Shown piece by piece: positions 59,918 through 64,000 of a stretch of 64,000 bases of DNA. The position numbers and the translations under genes are program-made. This stretch comes from Alkalimarinus sediminis (GTDB taxonomy: Bacteria > Pseudomonadota > Gammaproteobacteria > Pseudomonadales > Oleiphilaceae). The stretch covers positions 2,761,501-2,825,500 of the forward strand of contig NZ_CP101527.1 of assembly GCF_026427595.1 (NCBI RefSeq), written 5' to 3'. The notes beneath the pieces were generated by a model. It made no database searches, was not told the DNA's origin, and saw only the letters and a program-made list of their open reading frames with translations. Each line of letters starts with the position of its first letter. Positions within the stretch are counted from its first letter, which is position 1.

Positions 59918-61281
59918 TACGCAACCACCTTTTGTTTAAGCATTTCTTCTACAACCGTTTCCATTGCTGAGCCTCTAGACCCTTTAACCAAATAGGTAGC
60001 GTCTTGACGCACCTCTTTCATTAGTGCGTCAACTAAAGCTTGCTTAGTCTTAAATTGCTGCGCGCCACTGCCGTATCCCCTCACGACATCTTTCGCAAAC
60101 TCACCAACCGCATACAATGCATCAGCGCGCCCTTCTTTCGCATACAGTCCAACTTGCTCATGTAACTCGGCAACATTCGCCCCAAGTTCACCCATATCGC
60201 CTAGCACTGCCACCCTAAACCCGCTTGATTTAGCTAATACATCTAATGCTGCTCGTGTAGAAGCTGGGTTTGCATTATAGGTGTCATTAATAACCGTATA
60301 TCCTTGTGAGGCTTTAGCTATTTCAAGGCGACCCTTAACCCCTCGCAGACTATTTAGTGTCTGTTGTATGGTTTGCCAATCAACCCCCAACACATTAGCG
60401 GCACATGCTGCCGCCAATGCATTGGCAATATTGTGCTCACCGGGAAGCGGTAGTGAGATAGCTAACCGCCCACCATCCCAGCACAACTCAAAATTAGAAC
60501 TATCAGCATGCAAAGTCACTGACTCGGCCCACACTGCTGAATCGTCACGCTTGTTTAAACTAAATGCACGTACCAGCCTAGGCTGTGCCAATTGTTGCCA
60601 ATACCCAAAAGCAGGATCATCCGCATTCAGAACTGCTACTCCATCGTCGGCTAACGAGCTAATAATCTCGCCTTTTGCTTTTACGATATTGTCATAACTA
60701 CCAAACCCTTCTAAATGCGCACTCCCTGCGTTAGTCAGGATTGAAACATCAGGTTTAGCGATCGATGCGGTATAGTTGATCTCTCCAACTGCACTGGCAC
60801 CTAACTCAATAACCGCAAACTTATGTTCATCCGCCATTCTTAGCAACGTCAACGGTGCACCGATATGATTATTAAAATTACCGGCTGTTGCGAGGGTTTT
60901 ACCCTCCCTGCTTAGCAGCTCTGCCAACATCTCTTTTACTGAGGTTTTACCACTGCTACCGGTAATAGCCGCTACTTTGCCATCAAATAACTGACGATTG
61001 TGAGCCGCAATCAACCCCAATCCTTGCAATGTATCGGCTACTTTAACTTGCGGTATATCGACATCCTGAAAAGAACTTACCAGAGCGGCTGCCGCACCTT
61101 GCTTTTTAGCTTCATGAACATACTGGTTGCCGTCAAAGTTAGGCCCTTGCAGTGCGACAAATAAATCACCTGACTGAATAGTTCGAGTATCTGTACTTAC
61201 AGAACAAAATACCTGATCACTGCCTCGCAGTTCACCATGGGTTACCTCAGCCAGAGCCGAGAGTGCACATAGACCTATCAT
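59917..61281 (-). CDS. murF: UDP-MurNAc-tripeptide-D-alanyl-D-alanine ligase
   Basis: MurF adds the D-Ala-D-Ala dipeptide made by Ddl[14 protein letters not shown] is the ATP loop, and [15 protein letters not shown] is the MurF signature. The ATG at 61281 overlaps the murE stop by 4 nt (ATGA) and has AGGAG 7 nt upstream, so it is preferred over an earlier in-frame codon at 61305. Length is 454 residues. Confidence 0.97.
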   Translation of the reverse strand: MIGLCALSALAEVTHGELRGSDQVFCSVSTDTRTIQSGDLFVALQGPNFDGNQYVHEAKKQGAAAALVSSFQDVDIPQVKVADTLQGLGLIAAHNRQLFDGKVAAITGSSGKTSVKEMLAELLSREGKTLATAGNFNNHIGAPLTLLRMADEHKFAVIELGASAVGEINYTASIAKPDVSILTNAGSAHLEGFGSYDNIVKAKGEIISSLADDGVAVLNADDPAFGYWQQLAQPRLVRAFSLNKRDDSAVWAESVTLHADSSNFELCWDGGRLAISLPLPGEHNIANALAAACAANVLGVDWQTIQQTLNSLRGVKGRLEIAKASQGYTVINDTYNANPASTRAALDVLAKSSGFRVAVLGDMGELGANVAELHEQVGLYAKEGRADALYAVGEFAKDVVRGYGSGAQQFKTKQALVDALMKEVRQDATYLVKGSRGSAMETVVEEMLKQKVVA

Positions 61282-62774
61282 TTCTGCACTCCTGACTTCA
61301 AACAACTCTCGACCACCGCAATATCACTAAATTCTAATCTCTGACCAGCCACTTCCTGATAGTCTTCGTGCCCTTTGCCCGCAACTAAAACCATATCCTC
61401 TTCTGCTGCGCTCGATATGCAGGTCTCGATGGCCGTACGTCGGTCATGAAGCACTCGCGCACGTCTCTCATCGCTAAAACCAGTAAGGATATCTGCGACA
61501 ATACTTTCTGGCTTTTCACCTCGAGGGTTATCATCAGTTACCACCACAACATCTGCATACGTTTCTGCAATAGCCGCCATCATGGGTCGCTTACCTGTGT
61601 CTCTGTCACCACCGCAGCCGAAAACACACCAGACCTTTCCGCGACAATGCTGCCGCACAGCCACTAGCGCATTCTTCAATGCATCAGGAGTGTGAGCATA
61701 ATCAACAACCACCCCGGCTCGCCCTGCAACACTATACGACTGCATTCTTCCGGTAACTGGTGTTAATTCAGCTACCGCCTGACAAATCTCTTCAATTTTA
61801 TAACCCATGGCATATGCCACACCGATAACAGCCATTACATTGCTAAGGTTAAATGCACCCATTAGCTGACAGCTTAATGATGTTGTTCCCCAAGGGCCCG
61901 ACAACTCTGCATCAATACCTTTGTGAGTATATTGAATACGATCGACAACAATATCCGCAGGCTCGCTGATACCGTAGCTGATGATCTGCGTACCTTCAGC
62001 AATCGCTCCCACTAACTCCCGGCCAAATTCATCATCAAAATTAATCACTGCAAAAGACAAACCTGGCTTTTGAAAAAGGGCCTTCTTGGCATTGCCATAG
62101 GCCTCCATAGACCCATGATAATCCAGGTGATCTCTCGACAAGTTCGTAAACACTGCACCTGCAAAACTCACGTCATCAACGCGACCTTGATCAAGACCGT
62201 GAGAGGACACTTCCATGGCTGCACAGCTAGCACCCTGACATTTTAAGTTGGCTAATATCTGCTGAACCCTCACCACATCTGGAGTGGTATGAGTAGCAAC
62301 TTCTAAATCATCAAGCAGTCCATACCCGAGCGTCCCTATAACGCCAGTTTTGTCTCCAAGGCCACTTAATACTTGGGCCAAATATTGCGATACAGATGTT
62401 TTACCGTTTGTTCCCGTCACACCAACTACTTTCATAAGCTTCGAAGGAGCCCCGAAGAATCGAGAGGCAATATCACCAACATGAGTCTTTAAGCCAGGAA
62501 CAAACAACTCAACAGAGTCGCCTTCTTCACAAATACTGACGGTCTCTTGGTCGCTTTCAACCAACACCGCAACCGCACCATTTGCTATCGCTTGCGGTAT
62601 ATAAGCTCGGGCGGAAGAGCTAAACCCTTTAAGTGCGATGAACAAATCACCTTTTTTTACTTTACGGCTATCTAGTGCGATACCATAAACACGACAATCC
62701 AATACCGACGGCAGAACGCAAATTCCTTTTAGTAGCGCACTTAGGGTGTGTTCTCGGGGTTCTATCGCCATCAT
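61278..62774 (-). CDS. murE: UDP-MurNAc-tripeptide synthetase (meso-DAP-adding)
   Basis: MurE adds the third stem residue. GVTGTNGKTSVSQYLAQ is the ATP loop, and TTPDVVRVQQIL and the DDNPRGEKP motif are present; DNPR is typical of enzymes that select meso-diaminopimelate rather than lysine. The ATG at 62774 is chosen because GAAGGG lies 6 nt upstream; TTG 62780 overlaps ftsI. This gives 498 residues. Confidence 0.96.
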   Translation of the reverse strand: MMAIEPREHTLSALLKGICVLPSVLDCRVYGIALDSRKVKKGDLFIALKGFSSSARAYIPQAIANGAVAVLVESDQETVSICEEGDSVELFVPGLKTHVGDIASRFFGAPSKLMKVVGVTGTNGKTSVSQYLAQVLSGLGDKTGVIGTLGYGLLDDLEVATHTTPDVVRVQQILANLKCQGASCAAMEVSSHGLDQGRVDDVSFAGAVFTNLSRDHLDYHGSMEAYGNAKKALFQKPGLSFAVINFDDEFGRELVGAIAEGTQIISYGISEPADIVVDRIQYTHKGIDAELSGPWGTTSLSCQLMGAFNLSNVMAVIGVAYAMGYKIEEICQAVAELTPVTGRMQSYSVAGRAGVVVDYAHTPDALKNALVAVRQHCRGKVWCVFGCGGDRDTGKRPMMAAIAETYADVVVVTDDNPRGEKPESIVADILTGFSDERRARVLHDRRTAIETCISSAAEEDMVLVAGKGHEDYQEVAGQRLEFSDIAVVESCLKSGVQK

Positions 62775-62776
62775 GA

Positions 62777-64000
62777 TCAACCCTTCTCTCGACTGTTGTT
62801 AGTTGAGTTAGCACGTTCCTGTGAGTAAATGCTCTGCTGATCAGCCATCAAGGGCAGGTTGTCTGGAGTTACGTTAAGCAGCCGCATCGCACCAGACATA
62901 ACTCTTGAAAAAATAGGAGCAGCCACCTCTCCGCCGTAGTACTCTTGACCCTGCGGTCCATCAATTACCACAACTGCTGCCACTCGCGGATTATCAATCG
63001 GTGCCACGCCTGCGAATAGCGCTTTGTACTGACTGTCTTCGTAGCCATTACTACCAACACTGTGAACCGTGCCAGACTTTCCACCAACATCGTAGGTTGC
63101 TACACGGGCTCTAGTCCCTGTACCGCCTTTTTCAACCACTTTTTGCAACATTAAACGAACATTCTTGGCAACAGATGAATCCATCACATTTTCAGTTAAC
63201 ACATCACCTTCTACTTTCAATAGGCTAACCGGAGGCTTCTCACCGTCATTACCTAACACCATATACATTTGAGCCAACTGAAGAGCGTTAACACTCACCC
63301 CATACCCATACGACATAGTAGCAACCTCGATAGGTCGCCACTTTGCAGGGTTGCGCAATAACCCAATACTTTCACCAGGAAAGCCTGTGCCTGTTGCCTG
63401 ACCAAACCCCAAACGATAAAACATATCCCAAACGACTTCTCCACTTAGATCCAGCGCAATTTTGCTGGTTCCTACATTGCTAGATTTGGCAATAATGGTA
63501 GACAGGTCGATCACGCCATAATCTCGGTGGTCTCTTATCGCTTTTCTTCCCACTCTAAAGTAACCCGGCGCTGTATCGATCTTGGTTGCGGGGTAGTACT
63601 TACCCGTCTCAAGTGCTGCAGCAATGGTTACCGGTTTTACCGTAGAACCTGGCTCAAATACATCAGTGATCGCGCGGTTACGCAGTGCTGAGGTCGATAA
63701 CTTAGAACGGTTATTCGGGTTATACGACGGCTGATTAACCATGGCTAACACTTCGCCGGTCGCGACATCAAGTATCACCATCGAACCAGCCTTGGCTTTA
63801 TGAGCTGTTACCGCTGCTTTTAGCTCACGGTAAGCGAGGTATTGCACTCGCATATCAAGACTCAAACTCAGCGACCTGCCGGGTTGTGCGTCTCGAACTA
63901 AATCTAAATCCTTAACAACAGAACCCCGTCTGTCTTTTAAAACTCTCTTCTTGCCAGGATGCCCAACCAACCACTCATCATAAGCTAGCTCAACCCCCTC
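62777..64000 (-). CDS. ftsI: Penicillin-binding protein 3 (FtsI), 5' end outside window
   Basis: FtsI is the septal transpeptidase. The frame is open to base 64000, and the first visible residues (EGVELAYDEWL) belong to the pedestal region, so the N-terminal anchor lies outside. The transpeptidase domain shows the nucleophile motif GSTVK, KSSN and KSGT (a Lys-Ser-Gly form of KTG common in class B PBPs). About 407 residues are visible. Its stop precedes the murE ATG by 2 nt. Confidence 0.97.
   Translation of the reverse strand, partial: EGVELAYDEWLVGHPGKKRVLKDRRGSVVKDLDLVRDAQPGRSLSLSLDMRVQYLAYRELKAAVTAHKAKAGSMVILDVATGEVLAMVNQPSYNPNNRSKLSTSALRNRAITDVFEPGSTVKPVTIAAALETGKYYPATKIDTAPGYFRVGRKAIRDHRDYGVIDLSTIIAKSSNVGTSKIALDLSGEVVWDMFYRLGFGQATGTGFPGESIGLLRNPAKWRPIEVATMSYGYGVSVNALQLAQMYMVLGNDGEKPPVSLLKVEGDVLTENVMDSSVAKNVRLMLQKVVEKGGTGTRARVATYDVGGKSGTVHSVGSNGYEDSQYKALFAGVAPIDNPRVAAVVVIDGPQGQEYYGGEVAAPIFSRVMSGAMRLLNVTPDNLPLMADQQSIYSQERANSTNNSREKG

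Overview
The window looks like chromosomal DNA of a flagellated, Gram-negative gammaproteobacterium, probably a marine one from the broad Oceanospirillales/Alteromonadales/Pseudomonas neighbourhood. It carries lipid A synthesis (lpxC), a DNPR-type (meso-diaminopimelate) murE, a sodium-type PomA/PomB stator pair, and two blocks whose gene order matches pseudomonads: proA-nadD-rsfS-rlmH-mrdA-rodA-mltB-rlpA-dacA...ybeD-lipB-lipA, and ftsI...ftsZ-lpxC / dciA / M23-secA-argJ-Nudix. I cannot name the genus. I saw no tRNA, rRNA, insertion sequence, prophage or CRISPR array; nearly all of the DNA is protein coding.

Layout. 1-2.9 kb: the 3' end of a second, divergent LpxC-like deacetylase, a degenerate SDR protein and an ABC1/ADCK3-type atypical kinase. 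3-15.6 kb, all minus strand: lipoate synthesis (lipA, lipB, ybeD), a D-amino-acid aminotransferase, and the elongation/wall block (dacA, rlpA, mltB, rodA, mrdA) with rlmH, rsfS, nadD and proA. 15.8-19.4 kb, plus strand: two membrane proteins with ruined GGDEF motifs but intact c-di-GMP I-sites, then a DedA-PAP2 fusion. 19.4-25.5 kb: a Lon-substrate-domain protein with a hotdog thioesterase, a K+ channel, a CNB-HDOD regulator, ilvD and folA. 25.7-31.6 kb: a 1058-residue chemoreceptor, then thyA, lgt and a TauE-type permease. 31.7-38.7 kb: an NRDE protein, pomA-pomB-PilZ on the minus strand, and xseB-ispA-dxs on the plus strand. 38.7-43.4 kb: ribA, moaC-moaA, a Nudix/ThiE-like fusion and argJ. 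43.5-48.3 kb: secA, an M23 peptidase and dciA. 48.3-64 kb: the dcw division/wall cluster from lpxC back to a truncated ftsI at the right edge, densely packed with 1-8 nt overlaps.

How it fits together. Most genes serve envelope growth. IspA and Dxs feed polyprenyl carrier synthesis; MraY, MurG and MurC-F make lipid II; FtsW/FtsI and RodA/PBP2 polymerise it; DacA, MltB, RlpA and the M23 protein remodel it; Lgt and LpxC serve outer-membrane lipoproteins and lipid A. Around this core are signalling parts that appear to use c-di-GMP: two inactive-looking GGDEF proteins translationally linked to a lipid-phosphate transporter/phosphatase fusion, and a PilZ protein next to the flagellar stator.

The most interesting candidate for an undescribed system is the 15.8-19.4 kb cassette: two I-site-only GGDEF receptors plus DedA-PAP2, which could couple c-di-GMP to undecaprenyl-phosphate recycling. 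That function is inference; the motifs are seen directly.
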